In this document: positions 11,254 through 25,211 of the stretch, in pieces
Layout: every line of letters begins with the position of its first letter
How positions within the stretch are numbered: the first letter of the stretch is position 1
Origin: Piromyces finnis
Taxonomy: Eukaryota; Neocallimastigomycota; Neocallimastigomycetes; Neocallimastigales; Neocallimastigaceae
DNA length: 64,000 bases
Direction: 5' to 3'
NCBI GenBank assembly: GCA_002104945.1
Contig: MCFH01000002.1
Location: 62,001 to 126,000, forward strand
Notes under the pieces: model-generated
What the model was told of the DNA's origin: nothing
Seen by the model: the letters and a program-made list of their open reading frames with translations, nothing else
The model's database searches: none
Position numbers and translations under genes: made by a program

Positions 11254-11877
11254 ATGTTTTTTAATCAATCAATAAAATCTTTCTTTTATCTTGGTATATT
11301 TGTTAATAATATAATAGTAAATGCATTAATAGATGGAGATTGTAATAATTTAACTGGATTAAGTAAATCAATTAATGAAGATAATACTACAGGAGAATAT
11401 AATAATTGTATTAAGAATCCAAATATAAAAGAATTAAAAAATAATAATGATAATAAAAGCTCAGAAAATGAAAGTAATGGAATGAAAGGTATAATTGTAG
11501 TTGCTATAGTACTTATAATATTATTTATCATTACGGGTATTCTATTATACTCAAAATGTCGAAAATCAAATACTGAAGATGATGATGAAAAGAAGAAAAG
11601 CATTTTACCAATTTCAAATAATAACAATATCAATCATTCAAATTCTAATAAAAGTTTTGTTGTATTAACACCAAAAGGAGAAATTAAGGAATCTAAACCA
11701 CCACAATTAGCTTTAGATGAAAAACTTTTTAACTATATAGATGTTAAAAAACCTCTTGAAAAGATTGATGATAAAAAGAATGGAAATAGAGTATCTACAA
11801 TTAAAACTCAAGAACAATATGAAAATCATTTACAATATGAAAACCTTTTAAATAGTCAAAGTTATTATCTTGATTAA
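11254..11877 (+). CDS. Small single-pass membrane protein, unknown function
   Basis: A 207-residue intronless ORF. Visible layout: hydrophobic N-terminus about 5-24 (possible signal peptide, with a plausible cleavage after V-N-A), a short Asn/Ser-rich outer segment about 25-76 with two cysteines (C30, C52) and NxS/T sites, one strong transmembrane segment about 79-99 (many Ile/Val/Leu), a K-C-R-K stop-transfer patch, then a charged tail of about 105 residues with Lys, Asp and Asn and tyrosines near the end. This is the plan of a type I plasma-membrane or endomembrane protein. I recognise no family; it may be lineage-specific. The ATG is the first in the open frame and follows an A+T-rich leader. 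Unlike the surrounding DNA, the frame has mixed amino acid composition, which supports it as real. Confidence 0.65.
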   Translation: MFFNQSIKSFFYLGIFVNNIIVNALIDGDCNNLTGLSKSINEDNTTGEYNNCIKNPNIKELKNNNDNKSSENESNGMKGIIVVAIVLIILFIITGILLYSKCRKSNTEDDDEKKKSILPISNNNNINHSNSNKSFVVLTPKGEIKESKPPQLALDEKLFNYIDVKKPLEKIDDKKNGNRVSTIKTQEQYENHLQYENLLNSQSYYLD

Positions 11878-13193
11878 GAAAATTTCTTTATTGATTGAAA
11901 ACTTATCGAAATTATTTAAATTTATAAAAAAAAAATTAAAACAAAAAGAAAAAAAAAAAGTAATAAATAAGTTTCTTATAATTATAATTATAACAATCAT
12001 ATTTAACCACAATCAAATGTCAATGCGTAAAAAACCTACATATTATATATTATAAAGCAAAAAATATATATATATGAAATAAAATACATATACGATATAT
12101 AGCAGGGGAAAAAATGAAAAGAAAAAGAAAATAAATCATACATATTTATAAAGGAAATTATGGATAAAGATAAAAATAAAAGGGAAAAAAAATAAAATAA
12201 GGGATAAATATAATAAATAAAATCTAGTACTGATTTTATATTATGCTTTTATATATTTATATATTTCTTTAATTATTTATTTAATATATATAGTCTATTA
12301 ATATTATTATTTTATACTTTAGATTTTAGTATCATTGGTAATATAACATTATAATAGAAATTATGATTTTCTATTCACGAATATCCATTAGTTTTAATCT
12401 GTTTATTACTATATTATTAATATATGATTATTCCTTATTTAATTTATTAATTCATTTTAAAACCTAAAAACTATTATAATTATCCTAATGTTTGTCTATT
12501 CATAATTTCTTTTTTTTTTTTTTTTTAACTTTGATTTTCTTTCCTCAAATAAATTTATTCATAATTGTAATTTCATAATTTAAAAAAAAAAAAAAATTAA
12601 ATAAACATATTATCTATATAATAAGTTTAAAAAAAAATATGTAAAAAAAGCATATAATAAAAAAAAAAGTGTAAATAGTATATTGGTATATTGTGCATAG
12701 TAATGTTGAATATGAAAGTTATTCTATTTTCATAAATAATTATTTTTATTATTCATTTTATTACCATCTGCTACGACATATTTTGGATATAATTATCGTT
12801 TAAAAATTTTATGATTCAATTTTAAAAAAAATTTTTTTTTTTTTAAATATTATTAATATTATTATAATTTTTATTAATAGAACAAATTCTTCATTTAAAT
12901 AAAAACGCATTTTGAAATTTGAACATTGAATTTCAAATTTTAATTTAATTCCTATATTTTTTTTAAAAAAAAAAAAAGAAAAGGGGAAAAATATTTCTAT
13001 CTTTCTACTAAAAATTCTATCTGTTGTATATTTTTTATTTTATTTTTACCTTTTTCCTTATTTTATATATATTATCATTTATCATATATTTATTAAAGTT
13101 TTTTCACCTACAATATCAATGAAATTTACTATTATTTAATCTTTTCTTTGTATATAAACATAAATATAATAAATATAAATAGTAATAATAAAA
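11878..13193. other. Intergenic region, no gene seen
   Basis: A+T-rich spacer between the membrane-protein gene and the Nse2-like gene. Short A and T homopolymers only; the 61-codon ORF at 11870-12055 is lysine/isoleucine low-complexity and rejected. Confidence 0.5.
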
Positions 13194-14407
13194 ATGGATA
13201 CTAATTCAATGGAAAACATGGTTATGGTAAATAAATTATCTGCCATTCTCAATGAACAATATAAATTAATGACAGATATGCAAAATTCGTTAAATCATAT
13301 AAAAGAATTAGCAGCGGACAAACTAGATTATACTGAGCTTTACCAAGATAAGTCAGATTCAAATAAGGAAAAATTCAATGTAGATGATTATGAAAAAAAA
13401 TATATTACCCAACTTAATTATATAGAAGATCTTACAGTACAGAAAAAAGCAATTGAAGGTAGGTTTTATATTATAATAATAATAATAATAATAATATAAC
13501 CCCGATTTTAATACAAAATAAAAATTTTATTTAAAATGATTTTAAAAATATCTTTCTATTCAAATATAATAACCATTATTAATAAATATGAATCGAAATA
13601 CTAATGTTAATGATATTATTTATTTTTTTTTATATTTATATACAATTAATTTTTATATAAAATGTTTCTTATTAATTTTTCATAATTATAATTATACTAT
13701 AATAAATTATTATTAATAAACTGACAAATGTAAATTAAATCAATCGTAATAAATTATTAACTATTGGGAAATTAATCAATTCTTGATATTCTGATGCTAT
13801 TCTATAATAATAATAACTGGATTATTTTTCATATACAACTATTATAATAAAAGAAATTAAACAAAAATTGAATCTGGATGAAGATATTGGTAGTGTTACC
13901 AGAGAATATAATGATATACTAGAAAAAGAAAAAGATCATTTTAATAATCAACCAAAATACAAGCGTTATGCAGCAAATAAAGAATTTAAAGAATTTAGAG
14001 AAACATTATGGGATGTCAAAAGTGAAGGGAAAACCATGCCTTCTCTTTTAATATATACTCGACAAAAATATGCATATGATGATGACGATATGACCATGGA
14101 CACGGTTGAAGATGAAGATGATGACATTGTTATTACTAATCGTCAAGAATCTTTTAAATGTCCTATTACTAAACGTATCATGACCGATCCTTTAATCAGT
14201 CGTCGTTGTGAACATTCCTATTCATCCATTATTAAAGAAATGATTAATAAAAGTCAAGAAAGACGTATTGAATGTCCTGTTGCTGGATGTATTCATTTTG
14301 TTACCTTGAGTGATTTACGACCAAATAAATTATTAGCAAGAAAAATAAGAAGAAAAAAGTTTTTAGAAATGGAAGAAGAAATGGAAGAAAGAGAAAAATA
14401 CGAATAA
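13194..14407 (+). CDS. NSE2: Nse2/Mms21-like E3 SUMO-protein ligase
   Basis: Two exons, 13194-13458 and 13854-14407, joined across a 395-bp GT-AG intron (donor GTAGGT, acceptor AAAAG), giving 272 residues in frame. The C-terminal part carries an SP-RING zinc finger: C191-P-I-T, R-C207-E-H209, and E-C229-P-V-A-G-C234. This spacing fits the Nse2/Mms21 type. In the family this domain recruits the SUMO-charged E2 Ubc9, while the helical N-terminal half binds the Smc5 coiled coil in the nuclear Smc5/6 complex for DNA repair and chromosome segregation. Here the N-terminal half looks helical and charged, and an acidic run (about 165-185) sits just before the finger. The end is rich in Arg/Lys/Glu. 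Start: first ATG, after an AATAAAA leader. The gene converges on the fumarate reductase gene, with 563 bp between stops. Confidence 0.85.
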
Positions 14408-14446
14408 AAATCATATTTCATATAAATGTCTTTATGTTGTTATTAG

Positions 14447-14518
<72 letters not shown>

Positions 14519-14970
14519 TTTTCATTCATTAGATATTTTTTAATATCTCATCTTTATTTATATTTCTTTATATATATATATAGATATTTGTTTATTTATT
14601 ATTTAATTATGTGTATATTTGTTTAGTTAATAATCATATATTTATACATTTATTTATATATTATATACATATTTATTTGTTTGTATGTTTTGTTTTATTA
14701 CATATTCATTTATATCTATAAAGTACTCTTTTTTTTTTTAGTGTAGAAAAAAATTTAAAATAATGGATTAAAGTTTATATATTAAAAAGGTGAAAAAATT
14801 TATAATACATTATAATATGTATTTTTAATTATATAGAACTATAGACTCATCTAAAGTTTTGATTTAACACTAGCAACCTTACCAATGATTGTATCTATAT
14901 ATTTATTATATAATATTATATTAATAAAAAATTATTAGTTTTATTTTCATATATAAAGCTTATTATTATT
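14408..14970. other. Convergent 3' intergenic region
   Basis: Holds the 3' ends of the Nse2-like gene (+) and the fumarate reductase gene (-). Contains an (AAT)n array at about 14446-14518. No gene. Confidence 0.6.
14446..14518. repeat. (AAT)n microsatellite
   Basis: About 24 uninterrupted AAT units in the 3' flank shared by two convergent genes. Confidence 0.95.
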
Positions 14971-17681
<2,711 letters not shown>

Positions 17682-17923
17682 AATGATATAACCTGCATTT
17701 ATCGTTTAAACATTATAAAATTGTTATTATTTTTACTGTTTAAAAAAAAAAAAATCATTTTGTAATTTGAATATATATATTTAACATTTCAATATACTGT
17801 TACATTATATTTAACGGATTTCTGTTAAAATTTCAATATTAATTTTTCTTTATTATTGATTACTTATTATGACAATTTTATAATTTCATATATAACTTAT
17901 TTTTTATTATTGTTGTTGTTATC

Positions 17924-17925
17924 AT

Positions 17926-17984
<59 letters not shown>

Positions 17985-17988
17985 TTTT
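17924..17988. repeat. (TTTA)n tetranucleotide array
   Basis: About 16 uninterrupted TTTA units upstream of the fumarate reductase start codon (about 240 bp away on its 5' side). Confidence 0.9.
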
Positions 17989-19270
17989 AATTTGTTTTGC
18001 TTTTTTCATGTTTACTGTTCGGGTATTAATAAATATAATTTTTAATTGTAATTTATATGTAAAATCTAAAAAATAATAGTAGATACTACTTATATTTTAT
18101 CAAAATGAAAACTTTAAATTTAAATATTTAGTGTTTTAATAAAAAGTTATTTTGTATATTAAACTTTATTATTAACAAGAGGAAGGTATTTCTTTATATA
18201 TCTATTTATATATTTTTTTATTTTTATTTTTTATTTCAATTTTAAATGATACAAACATCAATAAAAAATTTTCTTGTTTGAAATTAAATTATTATTTATT
18301 AAAAATTAACTATCATACAAAATTTTTAACTTTTTTTCTTAGTTTATTTACAATTATTGTTTAAAAAATAATATTATGTAGAAAATATGTTAAAACTTAC
18401 ATCAATTATACAAATATATAAAGAAGTTAACTATTTATTATTGTTTAATTATTTAAATAAATAAAAAGATTATTTATAAAGAAAAAATTTTCGTATGTAC
18501 TTATTTAATTTATTTTTCTATAATAGGAAATAAGAAAAATAAATAAATTAAAATTTATTAATGATAACATTTATCTTTTTTGATAACAATAAAAAAAGAA
18601 TTCTTATATAAAAGAAAAAACAAAATAAAAGTATTTATTCAAAAAAAAAAATAATATAAAATAAAAATATAACTTTTTAACTTAAACAGTATTAATTATA
18701 TTTTAAAATATATTTTGAAAAAGTAACTTTTATTTTATATAAATCTTTTTTTTTAAAAAAAAAAAAAAAAAGCTGTTATATTAAAGTAGATTCTATTGGA
18801 TAGTATTAAATTAATATACCATATAATAATTAATAAAAATAAAGGATTAGATTAATGATTTTTAAAAAAAGAAGTATAATTATTAAAGTTACTGAAAAAC
18901 TAATCCAAAATGATAAATTGTAAGGGAAAGAAAAGTATCTATCTTATATAAAAAATAAAATATAAAATTAAGTTTTATCTATTAATAAACCATTTAATTA
19001 ACGCTATTTAAAATTATCATATTCATATTATTTATTATTTATTAATACTTTTAAATTCAAATGCTTATTATATTTCATAAAAAATATTCATTATCTTTAA
19101 AAACATAAAATTATAATATTAACACTAATATTAAAATAAGTCAAATTTTATTGTATTGATCTCTAAATTTTTATTAGAGTAAATTTGATATTTTATTTAT
19201 GAAAAATATTAACAAAAATATAGAAAAGAAAATATTTTTATTTGATTAAAAAAAACTTAATTTTTTTTGT

Positions 19271-19417
<147 letters not shown>

Positions 19418-20361
19418 TTATAATATTAATTAAATTTTATAGAAGATATTAATTATAAATTATTTTATAATAATGAAACCCACAAAATCCAAAAAAGAGA
19501 ATATAATTTTTTTTTTTGGAAAAACATATTATTAATATACTTTTATGGCTAAAAATGGCAAAGTTATTCTTCGCCATAAAAATTTATAATTAAAATACAA
19601 AATAAAAACCATAAAAATATAATTATCTTTAAAGGGTATTATTCATAATAATGTAAATAAAATATACTAATTTGAAATAAAATCAAACTAATAATTATGT
19701 AGGTAGAAAATAAAAATAATAATAAATTATTTAAAGAATATAAAAGAATATTAAATGTATTAAATAAATGTATTGCATATTATTGTAATGTATCAATCAT
19801 ATGTAATTGAGGCGTATAATTGTCTTGTTCCTTTCAAATTAAATAGTTATTGTGAAATAAGTTTAATAAATGATTTTATTAATTAATAAAATTAACAAAG
19901 AGAAAAAGTTACATTGTAAATATTACAGTTTTATAATGAGATATATGGTTATGTGAACATATAAAATGAAATAAATAAAAAATAACTATCTCTAAGACAC
20001 ATAATCATTACGTTTAAAACACTTAATAAAGGTTTATTTTATAAGTTACTCACGTGTTTTCATAAATATATGATATAAAAAATAAAATTATGTGACCATA
20101 AATGTTCACAATTATATAGAAATTAATAATATTAATATAATTATACATAATATAAGTTAGTTTCTTTTAGGATGAAAAACTGAATAATGTAAACTACTTT
20201 TTTTTTTTCTTTTCATATTTACAAGTTTAATGAATGATATTATAATATTATATAATTGAATATTTAATTTGCCAAGTATTTTATATTTTTTAAAAATAGC
20301 ACCATAGAAATTGTTTAATATTTATAAAAATAAATACGCCATTCAAAAGATTAAAAAAAAG

Positions 20362-21077
<716 letters not shown>

Positions 21078-21748
21078 TTTCTGTTAATTTTATATTTCTG
21101 TTATTTTTTTTATAAATCAAATATGTAATATCCAAGCATTACTAATAAAAAGTATTTTATGAAAGATGACTGGCTATCTGTTTCAAATTTGAAGTGTATA
21201 TTTTATTGGTTAATTATTGCATCATTTTACTTAAAATACATTTTCCAAATATGTATTATATTATAGAAAAATTAATGACATCTCAAAAAATAATGTAAAA
21301 AAACGTATCAAAAAGTTTAAAAAAATAAGAAATATAAAAAGGCAGTAATATTAATATTATAGTATTTGAGTATTTTAAACAAAATTAAAAGTATATTTTT
21401 TACAATTACGCCATAATTTATGAAAAACTTATATAAAAATATATTAGTGTAAAAAAAACTTGTGCCATTTTTTTTTTCATTGAGAGCCAATAAAAGATTT
21501 AATAAAGAAAAAGGAAAAATACCTTATAAAATAAAAATAATCAAAGTTTATTAAAGTTTCTATTAAAACTGTGTATTATAATATATTAAAAATCATATTT
21601 AATATATATTATAATATATAATAATCATATTTTAGATTAATAATTAACTTTTCAGAATTAAAATAAAAAGGGTAAGATTTCACCTTTTTCTTTCATCTTT
21701 ATCTTAATAAATATATATAATATATTTTAATAAAATATAATAGTAAAA

Positions 21749-22935
21749 ATGTCTTTCCAAACTCCAGCTAATTTAATTAGTAATGAAAATAGAAAACCAG
21801 AACTAGCCTACAAGACTGAAGAAGAATATGCTACTGCTTTTCAACTTAAAGCTGGTCTTGCTCAAAACTTAAAGGTATTAATTGATATTTTGAAAATAAA
21901 CATTATTATTATTTTATTATTTTTATATAAAATAAATATTAAAAATCAAATAAAAAAAAAATTATATTATAATATTAAAATTATTAATTTTCATAATAAT
22001 AATCAATTTAAATGAAAAATAAAAAATTTATTATTTATAAGGGTGGTGTTATTATGGATGTTGTTAATCCAGAACAAGCTAGAATTGCTGAAGAAGCTGG
22101 TGCTTGCGCTGTCATGGCTTTAGAAAGAGTCCCAGCTGATATTAGAAAGGATGGTGGTGTTGCTCGTATGTCTGACCCAAAAATTATTAAGGAAATTAAA
22201 GCTGCTGTTACAATCCCAGTTATGGCTAAGTGTAGAATTGGTCACTTTGTTGAAGCTCAAGTATGTATTTAGTAAATTTTTTATTTGAAAATTGGATTGT
22301 TTATTAACTTATTAAATAAAAAGATTTTAGAAGCTATTGGTATTGATTACATTGATGAAAGTGAAGTTCTTACTCCAGCTGATGATAAGAACCATGTTGA
22401 TAAGCGTCAATTCAAGGTTCCATACGTTTGTGGTTGTAGAAATCTTGGTGAAGCTTTAAGAAGAATTAATGAAGGTGCTGCTATGATCAGAACTAAGGGT
22501 GAAGCTGGTACTGGTGATGTTATTGAAGCTGTTCGTCATGCACGTACTCTTATGTCTGATATCCGTAAAGCTCAAAGTATGACTGATGAAGAATTATACG
22601 CTTATGCCAAGGAAATTGGAGCTCCATACAATCTCCTTAAGCAAACTGCTCAATACGGTAGATTACCAGTTGTTAACTTTGCTGCTGGTGGTGTTGCTAC
22701 TCCAGCTGATGCTGCTTTAATGATGCAATTAGGTATGGATGGTGTTTTCGTTGGTTCAGGTATCTTTAAGAGTGGAAACCCAAAGAAGCGTGCTAGAGCT
22801 ATTGTTCAAGCTGTTGCTCATTACAATGATCCAAAGGTTTTAGCAGAAGTTAGTGAAGATCTTGGTGAAGCTATGGTTGGTATTAACTGTGATTCTTTAC
22901 CAGAATCTGAAACTCTTGCTAAGCGTGGTTGGTAA
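21749..22935 (+). CDS. SNZ1: Pyridoxal 5'-phosphate synthase PdxS/SNZ (Pdx1)
   Basis: Three exons, 21749-21874, 22042-22260 and 22324-22935, joined across GT-AG introns of 167 and 63 bp, give 318 residues. PdxS/SNZ is the synthase subunit of the ribose-5-phosphate-dependent vitamin B6 pathway: it condenses ribose 5-phosphate, glyceraldehyde 3-phosphate and ammonia into PLP, as a cytosolic dodecamer with the glutaminase Pdx2/SNO. Seen: [13 protein letters not shown] with D48, [10 protein letters not shown] with K105, and [10 protein letters not shown] with K173. These match D24, K81 and K149 of the bacterial enzyme with a constant offset of 24, which confirms both splice joins. The phosphate-loop region ([12 protein letters not shown]) and GSGIF are present too. 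Codon use in exons is strongly biased to a few codons, suggesting high expression. No SNO gene lies in the window. Confidence 0.95.
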
Positions 22936-23434
22936 GAAGTTTTATTAAAGAAAAAATAGAGGAAATAATATATAATTGTTATTTATCCTTTATTTCATTA
23001 AATTAAATACTATTATAATAATACATAAAGATAAAATAATAAATTTATTTTATTTATAAACAAAACAAATATAAAAAAGAATAACTATAATATAGTTTAA
23101 CAATTTGAATTAATTTATTTCATAAACAACCTATAAATTAAATATATATTTAAAATAATTTACTTTAAATTAATATGCAATTAATAATTATAATGAACTT
23201 CATAAATAAACAAGCAAACAAACAACAACAACAATAATAATAATCAAATATAAAATAAAAATAATAAAAAAAAATATATAAATAATTTTTTTTTTCCTCA
23301 TTTAATTAATAATAGTGTTAAAATATAATAAAAATTAAAATAGTATATAATTTAGGGTAATTAATAAAGGCTAAAAAATGAAAGATTGGTAAAACATTTT
23401 AATTGTTTAGTCTTAATTATTAGTTTTTTTAGTA
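22936..23434. other. Intergenic region, no gene seen
   Basis: 3' flank of the PdxS gene and A+T-rich spacer up to the LINE remnant. Nothing supported. Confidence 0.5.
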
Positions 23435-24222
23435 TTTTTATGTTATGAGTACCTTAAGTTTTTATATGGTTACTATTGGCTATTAAAAACAGGAAGCAGA
23501 TCTGAGTTAGATACTAAAATTGCTAAAGCTGCTAAAATAATTAATCTGCTTTGTCCCAATTACTGTCCATACTGTAAAAGTAACAATCAACTTTGATTAA
23601 TCAAATTTAATGATACCCATAGTAAATAAATATTACAATTGTTTAGTTTAAATATTCTATTATTTTAAGAATAGTCATTCAAAAAGTTCCATCATAATAA
23701 TTATGACAATAATTATAGTATAATAACAATAATATCGACAATAATAATAACAATTAAAATAATAGATCCTATTAATATTGATAATTATGCTAGATATAAT
23801 AGTATTTATAATAATAGTGAAGATGATTATTATAATTATTTAAACTTTAACAATACTAATTTGAAAGAGAATATAAAGAATTTTTCAAATGTTAAATCAA
23901 ACCAGACACATACGAATAATCTAAATTTTTGATGGTTATTGCTGAAATTCTAACTATAATAATGATTTATATTATTGACCAACGGCAATATCAAAGAAAC
24001 AAAGAAATAGTAAGACGTAGGGTTAGCTCAACCCATAATAGAGACTTCTACTGGCAAATTTCGAACTTTGATACCAAATCCTATTGAATACAACTGATAT
24101 ACTTAATTACAATAGGAACCTTCTTAATTAAAATTTCTAGAATACATTTATATCCATTCGTAATATATAATAATAATAATAATTAAGATTTTAAAAATGT
24201 TTACTGCATTAAAAACCCAACA
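23435..24222 (+). mobile_element. Decayed LINE B remnant
   Basis: Degenerate copy of the last 1.1 kb of LINE B, with deletions. Around 23443-23580 it follows the intact copy at 28919-29050 closely (GTTATGAGTACC, then the K-A-A-K and C-P-N-Y-C-P region). Around 23850-24040 it matches the C-terminal domain, and 24110-24222 the 3' UTR (AAAATTTCTAGAATACATTTATA against AAAATTACTAGAATACATTATA), ending near TTTACTGCATTAAAA, the counterpart of TTTGATGCCGTTAAAA. Interrupted by stops throughout. It lies less than 100 bp upstream of the intact element, in the same orientation. Confidence 0.75.
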
Positions 24223-24306
24223 ATTCCTTCCATTTCCCAATTACATTATTTTTCAATGTATCATAACATTATTAACATTATTATTATTAATAGAATTTTC
24301 CTTTTT

Positions 24307-24320
24307 TAATATATTTAGTA
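24307..24320 (+). repeat. 5' target-site duplication of full-length LINE B
   Basis: TAATATATTTAGTA, 14 bp, identical to 30033-30046. It fixes the 5' end of the element at 24321, immediately before the first 124-bp monomer. Confidence 0.9.
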
Positions 24321-24321
24321 T

Positions 24322-24445
24322 CCCTCTTGGGAACGTGCCTTCATTTATTTAATAAATGTAGTTTCTCAAGGGGGTCTACTCATGCTCATGGTACTGAGAG
24401 AGTAGAAAGAATTAAATCCAAGTATCGCGCAATGGATGCTTGGTG
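24322..24445 (+). repeat. LINE B 5' monomer 1 (124 bp, structured)
   Basis: First of two direct repeats that differ at about 8 of 124 positions. It can fold into three hairpins: CCCTCTTG (24322-24329) with CAAGGGGG (24367-24374), enclosing CATTTAT-TTA-ATAAATG (24342-24358); CTACTC (24376-24381) with GAGTAG (24400-24405), enclosing CTCA-TGGTAC-TGAG; and CCAAGTAT (24418-24425) with ATGCTTGG (24436-24443). Probably a promoter or 5' UTR unit. Confidence 0.85.
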
Positions 24446-24569
24446 CCCTCTTGGAAACGTGCCTTCATTTATTTAATAAACGTAGTTTATCAAGGGAGTC
24501 TACTCATACTCATGGTACTGAGAGAGTAGAAAGAATTAAATCCAAGCATTGCGCAATGGATGCTTGGTT
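24446..24569 (+). repeat. LINE B 5' monomer 2 (124 bp, structured)
   Basis: Direct repeat of monomer 1 at a period of 124. The same hairpins are present; the third is perfect here (CCAAGCAT with ATGCTTGG, where monomer 1 has a G-T wobble), while the first is weaker. The CTCA-TGGTAC-TGAG hairpin is unchanged. Confidence 0.85.
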
Positions 24570-25211
24570 AGTCTTTAAGGGAAAATTATTAGGACTAAGC
24601 TCATGGTACTGAGCGATTAAAAAACATTTTATTCATCGAATTTAAGTATTTGATGAATAAGTTGAATGTTTGATACTCAGGTAAGTTTGTATAGTATTTA
24701 ATTAGAAGATTAATACATTTTGTTGCTGTATTTTTTCTTTTATTCATGTATTCATGTAGTACTACTCTTCTCTTGTAAGAATCCAATGTAGTCAACTTTA
24801 GCATTTGCATTGTATTTTTATATTCATGTAGCTATTGTTGTATTGTTTCTTGTAAGAGACTGATTCACTCTACATCATGTAAAAATACTATTCACAAGCT
24901 TTCTGGTGTCGACATTCTTGATTCAAATTTTTTACCAATTTAAATATTTAATGAAAAGTAAAGTCAAACAAGTTTAGTGTCAAAAAGCGAATCGAATTTA
25001 CTAACAACAAACCAAAACTAGAATTTTTAAAGAAAATTTACAACTAGAATTCAAAAAAAAGAAACTTTAAACAAAGCATCGTAACAATTTTTGTACTATC
25101 CAGTACTTTTAAGAAGAGAGAGAGAGACAGATTTTTTCCATATACGTTATATTTATAATTTTTATTAGTATTTATTTTATATTCAATATTTTTTAATTAG
25201 AATTTATTATC
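24570..25211 (+). other. LINE B leader between monomers and ORF
   Basis: Begins with a degenerate third monomer that keeps GCTCA-TGGTAC-TGAGC (24599-24614). Next is a long hairpin at 24623-24670, with AACATT/AATGTT as outer stem and TTATTCATC/GATGAATAA as inner stem. Around 24725-24860 a shorter direct repeat (ATTCATGTAG...TTGTAAGA twice) is visible. The remainder is mixed-composition, untranslated leader up to the ATG at 25212. Confidence 0.65.

Noticed and set aside
24321-24620. Hammerhead or HDV-like ribozyme in the LINE leader
   Set aside because: No CTGANGA plus GAAA hammerhead core on either strand. For an HDV-like double pseudoknot the first stem could act as P1, but I found no matching P2 strand. 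A covariance-model search would settle it.
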